From Actinomycetes bacterium (GTDB taxonomy: Bacteria; Actinomycetota; Acidimicrobiia; Acidimicrobiales; Palsa-688), in NCBI GenBank assembly GCA_021798075.1, contig JAJZYO010000083.1:1-7700 (forward strand): DNA of 7,700 nucleotides. The letters are read 5' to 3'. Positions 1-6,923 of this stretch are shown here, piece after piece. The position numbers were made by a program, and so were the translations under genes. The notes beneath the pieces are model-generated. The model saw nothing but the letters and a program-made list of their open reading frames with translations, was not told where the DNA came from and ran no database searches. Each line of letters opens with the position of its first letter. The stretch's first letter is position 1.

Positions 1-1
1 G

Positions 2-550
2 CCCAAGGGCTGCGGCGCCGGCGTGACCAAAGGCCAGAAGCTCTCGCTCAACTTGCTCTACTCGAGCGGCTTGACGATCCTTCAAGAGGACACCGACCTC
101 TTCCAGTCCGATGCCGCACTGGCCGGCGTGCAGATCAACCCCAAGGCCGAGACCTTCAACTCGGTGATCACCCAGGTACAGCAGTGCAACCTCCCCAAGG
201 GCAAGGGCACCCCGCAGTGCAACTGGCAACTCGGCGAGTACGGTGGCATCAGCCTGTCCACCTACCCGAGCGGGGAGGGCCTGCTCAACACCGGCGGGGC
301 CTTCAACGCCGGACAGTTCTCCGACCCCGTCCTCGACAACCTGATCCAGCAGAGCACGGTCTCCACCGACCTGTCGGTGTACAAGAAGTACGAGGACCGC
401 GTAGTGAAGGAAGTGCCCTGGATCTGGCAGCCAGTGCCGGACAACATCTTCGCCACCAAGAAGGGGCTCTCGGGCTATGGCCTCACGAGCGAGTTCGACG
501 GCGGCTTCGGCTACATCGAGCCCAACTTCTGGACCTTCAACGGCCGCTAA
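2..550 (+). CDS. ABC transporter substrate-binding protein, family 5 (C-terminal part; start outside window)
   Basis: The frame is open from base 2 to TAA at 548-550, giving 182 residues and no credible internal start, so this is the 3' end of a longer gene. Family 5 binding proteins are usually 500-600 residues, so about the last third is visible. They capture peptides, nickel or similar ligands outside the membrane and hand them to DppB/DppC-type permeases. The visible part has the usual closing features: a block with SDPVLDNLIQQ, then an amphipathic stretch (YKKYEDRVVKEVPWIWQ) matching the family's conserved 'late alpha helix then PWI' segment, and a short C-terminus ending in FWTFNGR. Three cysteines (PKGC, QQC, PQC) could form disulfides in an exported protein. 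The signal peptide cannot be seen. The two permease genes downstream on the same strand support the assignment. Family is fairly sure; ligand is unknown. Confidence 0.88.
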   Translation, partial: PKGCGAGVTKGQKLSLNLLYSSGLTILQEDTDLFQSDAALAGVQINPKAETFNSVITQVQQCNLPKGKGTPQCNWQLGEYGGISLSTYPSGEGLLNTGGAFNAGQFSDPVLDNLIQQSTVSTDLSVYKKYEDRVVKEVPWIWQPVPDNIFATKKGLSGYGLTSEFDGGFGYIEPNFWTFNGR

Positions 551-560
551 CAGCTAGCGG
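544..560 (+). other. Small hairpin over the binding-protein stop codon
   Basis: CCGCTA (544-549) and TAGCGG (555-560) are perfect inverted repeats around a 5-nt loop. The stem covers most of the TAA stop. No T tract follows, so it is not a classical terminator. It lies 11 nt before a much larger hairpin and may act with it on the message end. It could also be chance. Confidence 0.35.
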
Positions 561-571
561 GGACGCCATGA

Positions 572-619
572 GCACGGCGGCCGGGCCTCGGGCAATTTCC
601 GGGGCCCGGCTAGCCGTGC
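572..619 (+). promoter_or_regulatory. Large intercistronic hairpin between binding-protein and permease genes
   Basis: The inner stem pairs 580-591 with 599-610: 12 pairs, one of them G-U, around a 7-nt loop (GCAATTT). After a small internal bulge (579 against 611-612), the outer stem pairs 572-578 (GCACGGC) with 613-619 (GCCGTGC), 7 perfect pairs. No U-run follows, so full Rho-independent termination is unlikely. In many binding-protein-dependent ABC operons a stem-loop here protects the upstream message and lets binding protein be made in excess over permease. That role is inferred from position and shape. Partial termination is the alternative. Confidence 0.6.
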
Positions 620-667
620 CAACGGCCCAAGTGTTGGGGGGCCCAGTAGCACGTTCCCCCTTGGCAC

Positions 668-674
668 AGGAGGG
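668..674 (+). promoter_or_regulatory. Ribosome binding site of the DppB-type permease gene
   Basis: AGGAGGG lies 9 nt before the GTG at 684. It is the strongest Shine-Dalgarno in the window and decides the start of the permease frame. It shows the permease has its own initiation signal despite the large hairpin upstream. Confidence 0.75.
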
Positions 675-683
675 ATAGTTGTC

Positions 684-1628
684 GTGAGCGGTTACATCGC
701 CAGGCGTGTCCTGCAATCGCTGCTGGTGCTACTGCTCGTCACGCTCGTGATGTTCCTCTTGTTCCACCTGCTGCCCGGCAACCCCGCCAGGGCCGAGCTC
801 GGGGTGAAGGCAAGGCCGGCGGCCATTAGGGCCTTCGACAAGCTCCAGGGCCTCGACAAGCCGGTCTGGTACCAGTACTACCTGTACCTGGACCACCTCG
901 TCCACGGCAACCTTGGCTTTTCTTACATACAAAACGCGAGCGTGGCCCTGCTCTTTCTCCAGCGCTTCCCGAAGACCGTCCTCCTCGTCGGCCTGGCCAC
1001 CATCGTCGCCGTGCTGATCGCTATACCTCTCGGGGTCATGCAGGCCGTGCGGCGCAACAAGCTCGAAGACTACGTGTTAACGGGCACGTCTTTCGTGCTC
1101 TACTCCTTCCCCACCTTCTGGCTCGGCATAGTTCTGGTCGAGATATTCGCCATCCAGCTCCACTTCCTGCCGCCGTTCGCGCCCCAGGGCAACTCGGTGA
1201 CGGCCATCCTCGCCCACTGGAGGGGCCTCGTCCTTCCGGTCATGACCTTGGCGCTCATCAGCATCGCCGCCTACAGCCGCTACATGCGCTCGGCCATGAT
1301 CGACAGCCTGGCCCAGGACTACATCCGCACCGCCCGGGCCAAGGGCGTGAGCCGGAGGGCGATCCTGCTCCGCCACGCCCTGCGCAACTCGCTCATCCCG
1401 ATGGCCACACTGATCGGGCTGTCGGTCCCCGCGGTGCTCTCCGGTGCGATTATCACCGAAGAGGTGTTCAACTACCCCGGCGTAGGGCTGCTCTTCTGGC
1501 AGTCTGCCCAGAGCGACGACTTCTCGGTGCTGCTCGGCCTCACTCTCGTGGCCGCGGTTGGCGTTATCGTGGGCAACCTGCTCGCAGATATCCTCTACGC
1601 CGTGCTCGACCCGCGGATCCGGTACTGA
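684..1628 (+). CDS. ABC transporter permease, DppB/OppB type
   Basis: Inner-membrane subunit, 314 residues, the usual length for this family. It forms one half of the translocation channel of a peptide-class importer. An N-terminal membrane helix (about 8-30) is followed by an external segment with PGNPARAELG and a GLDKPVWYQYYLYL stretch, typical of DppB/OppB. Further hydrophobic segments lie near 98-120, 132-157, 181-199, 240-258 and 281-305. The cytoplasmic EAA loop that docks on the ATPase is at about 212-240 (YIRTARAKGVSRRAILLRH). GAIITEEVFNYPGVG (254-268) and the ending LDPRIRY are family hallmarks. GTG is chosen as start because AGGAGGG sits 9 nt upstream. The gene follows the binding-protein gene after a 133-nt spacer and precedes its partner permease by one base. 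Substrate (dipeptide, oligopeptide, nickel or other) cannot be told from sequence. Confidence 0.93.
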   Translation: MSGYIARRVLQSLLVLLLVTLVMFLLFHLLPGNPARAELGVKARPAAIRAFDKLQGLDKPVWYQYYLYLDHLVHGNLGFSYIQNASVALLFLQRFPKTVLLVGLATIVAVLIAIPLGVMQAVRRNKLEDYVLTGTSFVLYSFPTFWLGIVLVEIFAIQLHFLPPFAPQGNSVTAILAHWRGLVLPVMTLALISIAAYSRYMRSAMIDSLAQDYIRTARAKGVSRRAILLRHALRNSLIPMATLIGLSVPAVLSGAIITEEVFNYPGVGLLFWQSAQSDDFSVLLGLTLVAAVGVIVGNLLADILYAVLDPRIRY

Positions 1629-1629
1629 C

Positions 1630-2586
1630 ATGGCAAGCATCGGCATAACCGGCGTACAACCAGGGTTTGGCGAGCCGGTACCCGGCGGCGAGCCGGAGGG
1701 GGTAGCCGAGCGCTACGAAGGAGGCGAGGGCCGCTCCTCGGGCAGCGTGCTGCGCCTCACGCTGGCCACCTTTATCGAAAACAAGCTGGCGGTCGCCGGC
1801 ATCGCGATCTTGTTACTGCTGGTGCTGTTTTGTTTCCTCGGCCCGCACATCTACGTGACCAACCAAAAGACGGTCAACCCCGTCTTCTCCAACTACGCCC
1901 CGAGCGGCCGGCACCTGCTCGGGACGGACAGCGAGGGCTTCGACGTCCTCGGCCGCCTCATGGTCGCGGGCCAGAGCTCGATCGAGATCGGCATGGCGGC
2001 CGGCGTCGCCGCAGCCATCTTCGGCACCCTCTATGGAGCCGTTTCAGCCGTGGCGGGCGGCATCTTGGACGCGGTGATGATGCGCGTCGTAGACGCCCTC
2101 TACTCGCTGCCCTCTCTCTTTCTCCTCATCCTCCTCTCGACCATCTTCTCCCCCAACCTCCCGCTCATGATCGGCGTGCTCAGCTTCATCGCCTGGCTCG
2201 GCCCCGCGCGCCTCGTGCGCGGCGAGGCGCTCACGCTTCGCACCAGGGAGTACGTGCAGGCCGTGAAGGTCGCCGGGGGCACCCAGCGGCGGATCGTGCT
2301 CCGCCACATCGTCCCCAACGCGATCGGCACGATCATGGTCAACACGAGCTTCCTCATCGCCGACGCCATCCTTGCCCTGGCCGCCCTCAGCTACCTCGGG
2401 CTCGGCCTCCCCGATACCACTCCCACCTGGGGCGGGATGCTCTCCAACGGCGTCAACGTGATATTCGACGGTTACTGGTGGCAGATCTACCCCGCTGGCG
2501 TGGCCATCGTGCTCACGGTGATCGCCTTCAACTTCATCGGCGACGCCCTCCGCGACAGCCTCGACGTACGTCTCCAGCGGCGCTGA
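1630..2586 (+). CDS. ABC transporter permease, DppC/OppC type
   Basis: Second membrane subunit of the importer, 318 residues. I place the start at ATG 1630, one base after the dppB-type stop (TGA-C-ATG). An in-frame ATG at 1558 would add 24 residues that only repeat dppB coding sequence in another frame. No good Shine-Dalgarno precedes 1630, so translational coupling is likely. A polar, Gly/Glu-rich tail of about 40 residues leads to the first membrane helix (about 52-70). Then come HLLGTDSEGFDVLGRLM (96-111), the usual DppC signature after helix 1, more helices near 120-145, 155-172, 178-192 and 238-258, and the EAA loop at about 208-236 (VQAVKVAGGTQRRIVLRHI). LGLGLPDTTPTWGGML (256-271) and FNFIGDALRDSLDVR (300-314) are family hallmarks. 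The 40-residue tail is longer than in many relatives and has no recognisable motif. Confidence 0.93.
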   Translation: MASIGITGVQPGFGEPVPGGEPEGVAERYEGGEGRSSGSVLRLTLATFIENKLAVAGIAILLLLVLFCFLGPHIYVTNQKTVNPVFSNYAPSGRHLLGTDSEGFDVLGRLMVAGQSSIEIGMAAGVAAAIFGTLYGAVSAVAGGILDAVMMRVVDALYSLPSLFLLILLSTIFSPNLPLMIGVLSFIAWLGPARLVRGEALTLRTREYVQAVKVAGGTQRRIVLRHIVPNAIGTIMVNTSFLIADAILALAALSYLGLGLPDTTPTWGGMLSNGVNVIFDGYWWQIYPAGVAIVLTVIAFNFIGDALRDSLDVRLQRR

Positions 2587-2608
2587 GCGGTACCGGCAGC
2601 TCGGCCCG

Positions 2609-2643
2609 GTGGCGCCGGCGGTGGGGCGCTACGCTGGCGCCGC
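2609..2643 (+). terminator. Candidate terminator hairpin at the convergent gene ends
   Basis: Bases 2609-2620 pair with 2632-2643: 12 pairs, two of them G-U, around an 11-nt loop. The hairpin starts 22 nt after the dppC-type stop and runs into the last codons of the convergent ATPase gene. Read on the opposite strand, the two G-U pairs become A-C mismatches, so the fold favours the plus-strand transcript. No U-run follows, so efficiency is uncertain. The convergent gap is only 42 nt and nothing else in it looks like a terminator. Confidence 0.35.
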
Positions 2644-5007
2644 GCTGAGCGAGGCCGGCTCCTCCTCCAAGGGCTGTTCGAGCGGGAAGTGGCAGGCCGC
2701 CAGGTGGCCGGGCCCGAAGCGGCGCATAGGAGGCTCCTCTGCGGCGCACACCTCCTGGGCGAACGGGCAGCGGGTCCTAAACCGGCAGCCGCTCGGCGGG
2801 GAGATCGCTGACGGCAGCTCACCCTGCATCGCCGCCTTGCCCCGCCCGCTGGCAACGAGCGGGTCGGGCACGGGGATCGTCTCGATCAAGCCCCGGGTGT
2901 AGGGGTGAGCGGGGTGCTCGTAGACGTCCTCCGACGGCCCGACCTCGACCAGCTTGCCCAGGTACATGACGCCCATGGTGTCGGCCAGGTACTTGACCAC
3001 CGCCAGGTCGTGAGAGATGAGGATGTAGGTGAGACCGTGGCGTTCCTGGAGCGAACGCATGAGGTTGAGGATCTGGGCCTGGACCGAGACGTCGAGAGCA
3101 GAAACCGGTTCGTCGGCCACGATCAGCTTGGGCTGGAGGACCAAGGCGCGGGCGAGGCCGATCCGCTGGCGCTGGCCCCCGGAGAACTCATGGGGGTACA
3201 AGTCGCCGGCCTTGGGTGACAGCCCGACTTCCGCCAGCACCTCCGAGACCCGGTCGTCCTGGTCGTGGCGGCTCCCCTGGTGCTGGATCACGAGAGGCTC
3301 GCGAATGATCGAGCGCACCCGCATGCGAGGGTCGAGCGAGGAGTACGGGTCCTGGAACATGAGCTGCAGCTCTCGCCGGCGGAGCCGGAGCCGCCTCCCC
3401 CGGAGCGCGGACACCGTCTCGCCCTCGAAGCGGACCGCGCCACTTGTCGGCCTTTCCAGGGCCACCACAAGCCGCCCGGTCGTCGTCTTGCCGCAGCCGG
3501 ACTCGCCCACGAGGCCGAAGGTCTCCCCCTGGCGGACTTTGAACGAGACACCCGAGACCGCCTTCACCGTGCCGATGGACCGCTGGACCACCGCGCCGGC
3601 AGTGACCGGGTACTTCTTGTCGAGCTGGTCTACCTCGAGGATGACCTCGCTGCCTGCCAGCCTGCCGAGCCATGGAGAGCCGGGACTCCCCCTGTCGCCA
3701 AGCCCCTCCCCGTCGCCGGCCTCGCCACGCTTGGTGGCCGCAGCGGGCTGCCGGGTCGAAAACGGCCCCGCCGACGCGTCGAGGACGCCAGGGATCTCGT
3801 AGGGCGTGGAGGCAACAGCGCGGGCGGCGTCCTCTCCAGGCAAGGCCACCTCGGCCCGGGTGGCGTCCCCCGCCGGCAAGGTCACCTCGGCCCTGCCACC
3901 GTCTTGCGCCGGCGGGCTCCCGTCCCCGCCCGCTCCCGTCACCGGGTGGAAGCAGGCAAACACATGCTCGTCCAGGGGGTCGGCGGGGCCGCTGGCGGCA
4001 ACGCCACCTGCTTCGGGCGAGAGCAGCGGTTCTTGCTCGGTGCACTCCCTGGTCATGTAGCGGCAGCGCGGGGCGAAACGGCAGCTGTTGAACGTCCTCG
4101 ACAGGTCCGGCGGGAGCCCGGGGATCGAGTAGAGGCGCCGGCTCCTATCCTGGTCGAGGCGCGGGATCGAACCGAACAGCGCTTCGGAATAGGGGTGGCG
4201 CATCGAGCCGAAAAGCTCTCTCGTGCTGGCAGCCTCGACGACTTTGCCGGCGTACATGACCATGACCCGGTCGGTGCGCTCGGCGATGACGCCCATGTCA
4301 TGGGTTATGAGGAGGACCGCCATGTCGAGGCGTCGGCGCAGGTCGTCGATCAGGTCGAGGATCTGGGCCTGGATCGTCACGTCGAGGGCGGTCGTCGGCT
4401 CGTCGGCGATCAGGACCTTGGGTTCGCACGAAAGGGCCATCGCTATCATCACGCGCTGGCGGAGGCCCCCGGATAGCTGGTGCGGGTACTGGTGGAGGCG
4501 CTCCTCGGGCCGGGGCATCCCGACGAGGGCCAGGACCTCGGTGGCCCGCTCGAGCGCTTCGGACCTGGTGGCTCCTTTATGGATCCGCACGGGCTCTGCT
4601 ATCTGGCGCCCGACCGTCCAAGTCGGGTTGAGCGACGTCATGGGGTCTTGGAACACCATCGCCACGTCGTTGCCTCGGACCTTTTGCATTTCCTTCTCGG
4701 AAAGCGGCACAAGCTCCCGGCCTGCGAGGCGGATGCTCCCCCCGGTTATGTGGCCGACGTTGGGAAGGAGCTTCATCACCGCGAGGCCCGTGGTGGTCTT
4801 GCCACAACCGGACTCGCCGACGAGGCCGAGGCACTCGCCGGCGCGGACCGAGAGCGACACCCCGTCCACGGCACGTACGTTGGACCGGCGCAGGTGGAAC
4901 TCGGCCCGCAGATCGCTTACCTCGAGTACGGGCTCCTCAGCACTTGCGGCCCCTTGGGCACGACCGCGCGAAGGGCCCGCCGACGTAAGCTCTGGCCCGT
5001 AAACCAC
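2629..5007 (-). CDS. Fused double ATP-binding protein of a peptide-class ABC importer (DppD-DppF fusion)
   Basis: A 792-residue cytoplasmic protein containing both ATPase domains that power the importer. Half 1 (about 27-355) has Walker [10 protein letters not shown] (64-72), Q-loop Q120, signature LSGGLRQ (178-184), Walker B with D202/E203 and switch H236. Its oligopeptide-type C-terminal extension carries C309, C315, C322 and C352. Half 2 (about 455-775) has Walker A GESGCGKT (501-508), Q552, signature FSGGQRQ (608-614), D632/E633 and H666, then C741, C747, C754 and C772. Both ATP sites look complete. Half 1 resembles DppD/OppD, half 2 DppF/OppF. A linker of about 100 residues rich in Ala, Gly, Pro and Asp holds a 12-residue repeat. 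Start is GTG at 5005-5007: the next upstream in-frame codons reach a stop at 5017-5019 with no other start. Only a weak GGGG precedes it. The fusion class (as in GsiA or YejF) is known, but those are nearer 530-620 residues. It converges on the permease genes and diverges from the DUF885 gene. Confidence 0.94.
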   Translation of the reverse strand: MVYGPELTSAGPSRGRAQGAASAEEPVLEVSDLRAEFHLRRSNVRAVDGVSLSVRAGECLGLVGESGCGKTTTGLAVMKLLPNVGHITGGSIRLAGRELVPLSEKEMQKVRGNDVAMVFQDPMTSLNPTWTVGRQIAEPVRIHKGATRSEALERATEVLALVGMPRPEERLHQYPHQLSGGLRQRVMIAMALSCEPKVLIADEPTTALDVTIQAQILDLIDDLRRRLDMAVLLITHDMGVIAERTDRVMVMYAGKVVEAASTRELFGSMRHPYSEALFGSIPRLDQDRSRRLYSIPGLPPDLSRTFNSCRFAPRCRYMTRECTEQEPLLSPEAGGVAASGPADPLDEHVFACFHPVTGAGGDGSPPAQDGGRAEVTLPAGDATRAEVALPGEDAARAVASTPYEIPGVLDASAGPFSTRQPAAATKRGEAGDGEGLGDRGSPGSPWLGRLAGSEVILEVDQLDKKYPVTAGAVVQRSIGTVKAVSGVSFKVRQGETFGLVGESGCGKTTTGRLVVALERPTSGAVRFEGETVSALRGRRLRLRRRELQLMFQDPYSSLDPRMRVRSIIREPLVIQHQGSRHDQDDRVSEVLAEVGLSPKAGDLYPHEFSGGQRQRIGLARALVLQPKLIVADEPVSALDVSVQAQILNLMRSLQERHGLTYILISHDLAVVKYLADTMGVMYLGKLVEVGPSEDVYEHPAHPYTRGLIETIPVPDPLVASGRGKAAMQGELPSAISPPSGCRFRTRCPFAQEVCAAEEPPMRRFGPGHLAACHFPLEQPLEEEPASLSAAPA
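3823..3894 (-). repeat. 36-bp in-frame tandem duplication in the ATPase linker
   Basis: Two adjacent 36-bp units (3859-3894 and 3823-3858) encode [12 protein letters not shown] and [12 protein letters not shown], residues 372-383 and 384-395 of the fused ATPase. A third, decayed start (RAVASTP) follows. The 19-base core GGCAAGGYCACCTCGGCCC on the plus strand recurs exactly 36 bases apart (3839 and 3875) with one mismatch. It lies between the two ATPase halves, away from any catalytic motif, so it changes linker length only. Confidence 0.75.
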
Positions 5008-5099
5008 AACCCCAGGCTAGCCGCGGGCTGGCCAGGTGGCCCTTCGGCCAGACTGGTCGGCCAGACTGGTCGGCCAGACTGGTCGGCCAGACTGGAGCG
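5008..5099. promoter_or_regulatory. Divergent intergenic region, shared promoter region of the ATPase and DUF885 genes
   Basis: This 92-bp gap separates two genes read away from each other, so both promoters should lie here or inside the neighbouring coding ends. I see no convincing -10/-35 pair on either strand. It holds a perfect palindrome GGCTAGCC (5015-5022), 7 nt before the ATPase GTG, and a 13-bp tandem array that fills the half next to the DUF885 gene. Confidence 0.5.
5045..5096 (+). repeat. 13-bp tandem repeat, four copies, in the DUF885 leader
   Basis: The unit CGGCCAGACTGGT occurs at 5045-5057, 5058-5070, 5071-5083 and 5084-5096. The first three are identical and the last differs only in its final base (A for T). 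Each unit contains the interrupted palindrome CCAG-A-CTGG. The array ends 3 nt before the ATG at 5100, and its last copy supplies the GGAG next to that start. Identical copies point to recent expansion or active homogenisation. No start codon occurs within it in the gene's frame, so it is leader rather than coding. Confidence 0.92.
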
Positions 5100-6827
5100 A
5101 TGAGCGACGGAGCAGGCGTCCCGATGGGGCGCACTGAAGAGCCACCCGCCGGCAAGCCGGGCGTGCAAGGGAAAGAAACCAGAGCCGCGGCCCTGGACTT
5201 CCGCCGGCTGGCTGCGGACGCTATCGACGACATACTGCGCCACAGCCCGGAGTGGGCGACCAGCCTCGGCGACCACCGCTTCGACGACCAACTCGACGAC
5301 CTCTCCGAGGAGGGTAGGGCACAAATGGCGGCCGTCCTGCGGGCGCAGCGCGAAAAGCTCGCCACGCTACCCCCCGACGACCTCGGCCCAGAGGACCAAA
5401 TCGACCGCGCCGTCCTGCTCGGGGAACTCGAACGGCGCGAGTGGTTGGCCACCGAGTTGGCTCGCGAGCGCTGGGACCCCCTCTACTACAACCCGGGCGA
5501 GGCCATCTACCCGCTCGTAAGCCGCGACGTCCTGCCCCCGCCGGACCGTCTGAGAGCCATCGCTGCCCGCCTCGAAGGCTTCCCCGCCCGCCTGGAGGCA
5601 GCCCGCCGGCAGCTCGACGCGCCGCCCCTCCTCCACCTAGAAACGGCCCTCGACCGCAACAGCGGCACGGTCACCCTCGTGAAGGAGGTCGGGCGCCTGC
5701 TCGAAGCCGAGCCCTCCATGGGCCCCCTGGTCGAGCCGGCGCAACGACGAGCGCTCGAGGCGCTCGACAAGTTCGGGGCCCACTTGGAGCACCTGCGCGA
5801 AGGGCCGCACCGGTCCCCGCGCCTCGGCCCCGAACGCTTCGCCCGCAAGCTCGCCCTCGAACTGTCTTCGCCCCTCGCCCCCGAAGATGTCCTCGCGAAG
5901 GCTCGGGACTGGATGGACGAAGTCCAAAGTGACCTCGAGGAGGCGGCCGGGCGTTACCTCGCCGCTATCGGGGAGGACCGCCCAGGCGGAGGGCGATCTC
6001 CGGCTTCGGCCCAAGTGGGCGTAGGCACCGTGCGCACTGCCCTCGAAGCCGTTGCTTCGGAGCGTCCCGACGCCGGCAGCTTCCTCCCGAGCATCGAGGC
6101 CGCTCTCCTGCGCTGCAGGGAGGCGGTCGCGAGCCTGGGCGTGGTCACCCTGCCGGACGACCCGCTCCGAGTCGAGCTCATGCCCGCCTTCCGCCGGGGG
6201 GTGGGCGGCGCCTACTGCGACCCCGCGGGGCCGCTGGAGGAGGGGGGCGAGACGAGCTTCGCCGTCGAGCCGACCCCCGAGAGCTGGTCGGAAGAGCAGA
6301 AGGCTTCGTTTTACCGCGAGTACAACCTCGCCATGATCACCAACCTGACCGTGCACGAAGCCATGCCTGGCCACATGGTGCAACTCGCCCGGGCCCGGCG
6401 CTTCTCCGGCCCCACGCTCGCACGCAAGATCTTCGAGAGCGGGCCCTTCGTCGAGGGCTGGGCCGTGCACGCCGAGCGCATCATGGCCGAAGCCGGCCAC
6501 GGCGGGTTGGCGGTGCGCCTCCAACAGCTGAAGATGCAGCTCCGCGTGGCAGCCAACGCCATAATCGACGTCTCGGTCCATGCCGGCGACATGGGCGAGG
6601 ACGAGGCGCTCGCCCTCATGACGGGCCGCTGCTACCAGGAAGAGAGCGAAGCCCGTAAAAAGTGGCGGCGCGCCTGCCTCACTTCGGCACAACTGTCCAC
6701 CTACTTCGTGGGCTACAAACAACTGTCCGACCTCTTCGCCCGTCTCGGCAAGCGCTCCAATTACGACGAGGTGCTCGCCCACGGGAGCCCGCCGCCGGCG
6801 CTGCTCGCCAAGCTGCTGCTGCCGTGA
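5100..6827 (+). CDS. DUF885 family protein, predicted metallopeptidase-like
   Basis: A 575-residue protein that I recognise as DUF885 from its layout. The N-terminal part has a FRRLAADAIDDILRHSPEWAT stretch followed by GDHRFDDQLDD, and the middle is largely helical. The C-terminal half carries HEAMPGH (H419, E420, H425) in NLTVHEAMPGHMVQLAR, then FVEGWAVHAERIM (E452, W454, E459). The HExxPGH plus EGW...E pair is the family hallmark and suggests a zinc site like that of gluzincin peptidases, but two residues longer than HExxH. Substrate is not established. No signal peptide or membrane helix is seen, so it is probably cytoplasmic. Start is uncertain: GGAG lies only 2 nt before ATG 5100, while ATG 5124 (residue 9) has GGAG at 5109-5112 with an 11-nt spacer. 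Divergent from the transporter ATPase gene, it may cleave imported peptides; that is inference. Confidence 0.87.
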   Translation: MSDGAGVPMGRTEEPPAGKPGVQGKETRAAALDFRRLAADAIDDILRHSPEWATSLGDHRFDDQLDDLSEEGRAQMAAVLRAQREKLATLPPDDLGPEDQIDRAVLLGELERREWLATELARERWDPLYYNPGEAIYPLVSRDVLPPPDRLRAIAARLEGFPARLEAARRQLDAPPLLHLETALDRNSGTVTLVKEVGRLLEAEPSMGPLVEPAQRRALEALDKFGAHLEHLREGPHRSPRLGPERFARKLALELSSPLAPEDVLAKARDWMDEVQSDLEEAAGRYLAAIGEDRPGGGRSPASAQVGVGTVRTALEAVASERPDAGSFLPSIEAALLRCREAVASLGVVTLPDDPLRVELMPAFRRGVGGAYCDPAGPLEEGGETSFAVEPTPESWSEEQKASFYREYNLAMITNLTVHEAMPGHMVQLARARRFSGPTLARKIFESGPFVEGWAVHAERIMAEAGHGGLAVRLQQLKMQLRVAANAIIDVSVHAGDMGEDEALALMTGRCYQEESEARKKWRRACLTSAQLSTYFVGYKQLSDLFARLGKRSNYDEVLAHGSPPPALLAKLLLP

Positions 6828-6877
6828 CCTGCCGCCGGCGTGACCTGCCGCCGGCGTGACCTGCCGCCGGCGTGACC
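6824..6877 (+). repeat. 16-bp tandem repeat, about 3.4 copies, starting at the DUF885 stop codon
   Basis: The unit GTGACCTGCCGCCGGC occurs at 6824-6839, 6840-6855 and 6856-6871 without a mismatch, followed by a partial copy at 6872-6877. The TGA stop of the DUF885 gene is inside the first unit. Each junction forms the self-complementary CGCCGGCG, so neighbouring copies can pair into all-G/C 8-bp stems with 8-nt loops. That could serve as a transcript end, though no U-run follows. Confidence 0.92.
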
Positions 6878-6923
6878 CGGGCCTCCCCGACGACAGCCGG
6901 CCCCTCCCTGCCCCCCTGGCGGG

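Noticed and set aside
1558..1629. Earlier in-frame ATG that would lengthen the DppC-type protein by 24 residues
   Set aside because: It would overlap 71 nt of the upstream permease gene, and the added residues look like an out-of-frame reading; ATG 1630 sits one base after the upstream stop.
1830..2648. 272-codon open frame overlapping the DppC-type gene in another plus-strand frame
   Set aside because: The product is a low-complexity Arg/Pro/His-rich string, the typical shadow of a GC-rich gene; the DppC frame carries all family motifs.
3265..4476. 403-codon open frame antisense to the fused ATPase gene
   Set aside because: It lies wholly opposite conserved ATPase motifs, its product is Arg/Gly/Pro-rich with no recognisable domain, and long antisense frames are expected in GC-rich coding DNA.
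2629..5007. Two separate ATPase genes or a frameshifted pair
   Set aside because: One uninterrupted frame covers both halves and the linker, with all ATP-site motifs intact, so it reads as a true fusion.
5045..5096. Possible CRISPR array
   Set aside because: The 13-bp copies are directly adjacent with no spacers, and no cas gene is in view.
6824..6877. Transposon end or attachment site
   Set aside because: No transposase or integrase, no matching inverted copy and no target duplication is visible; a plain tandem repeat explains it.
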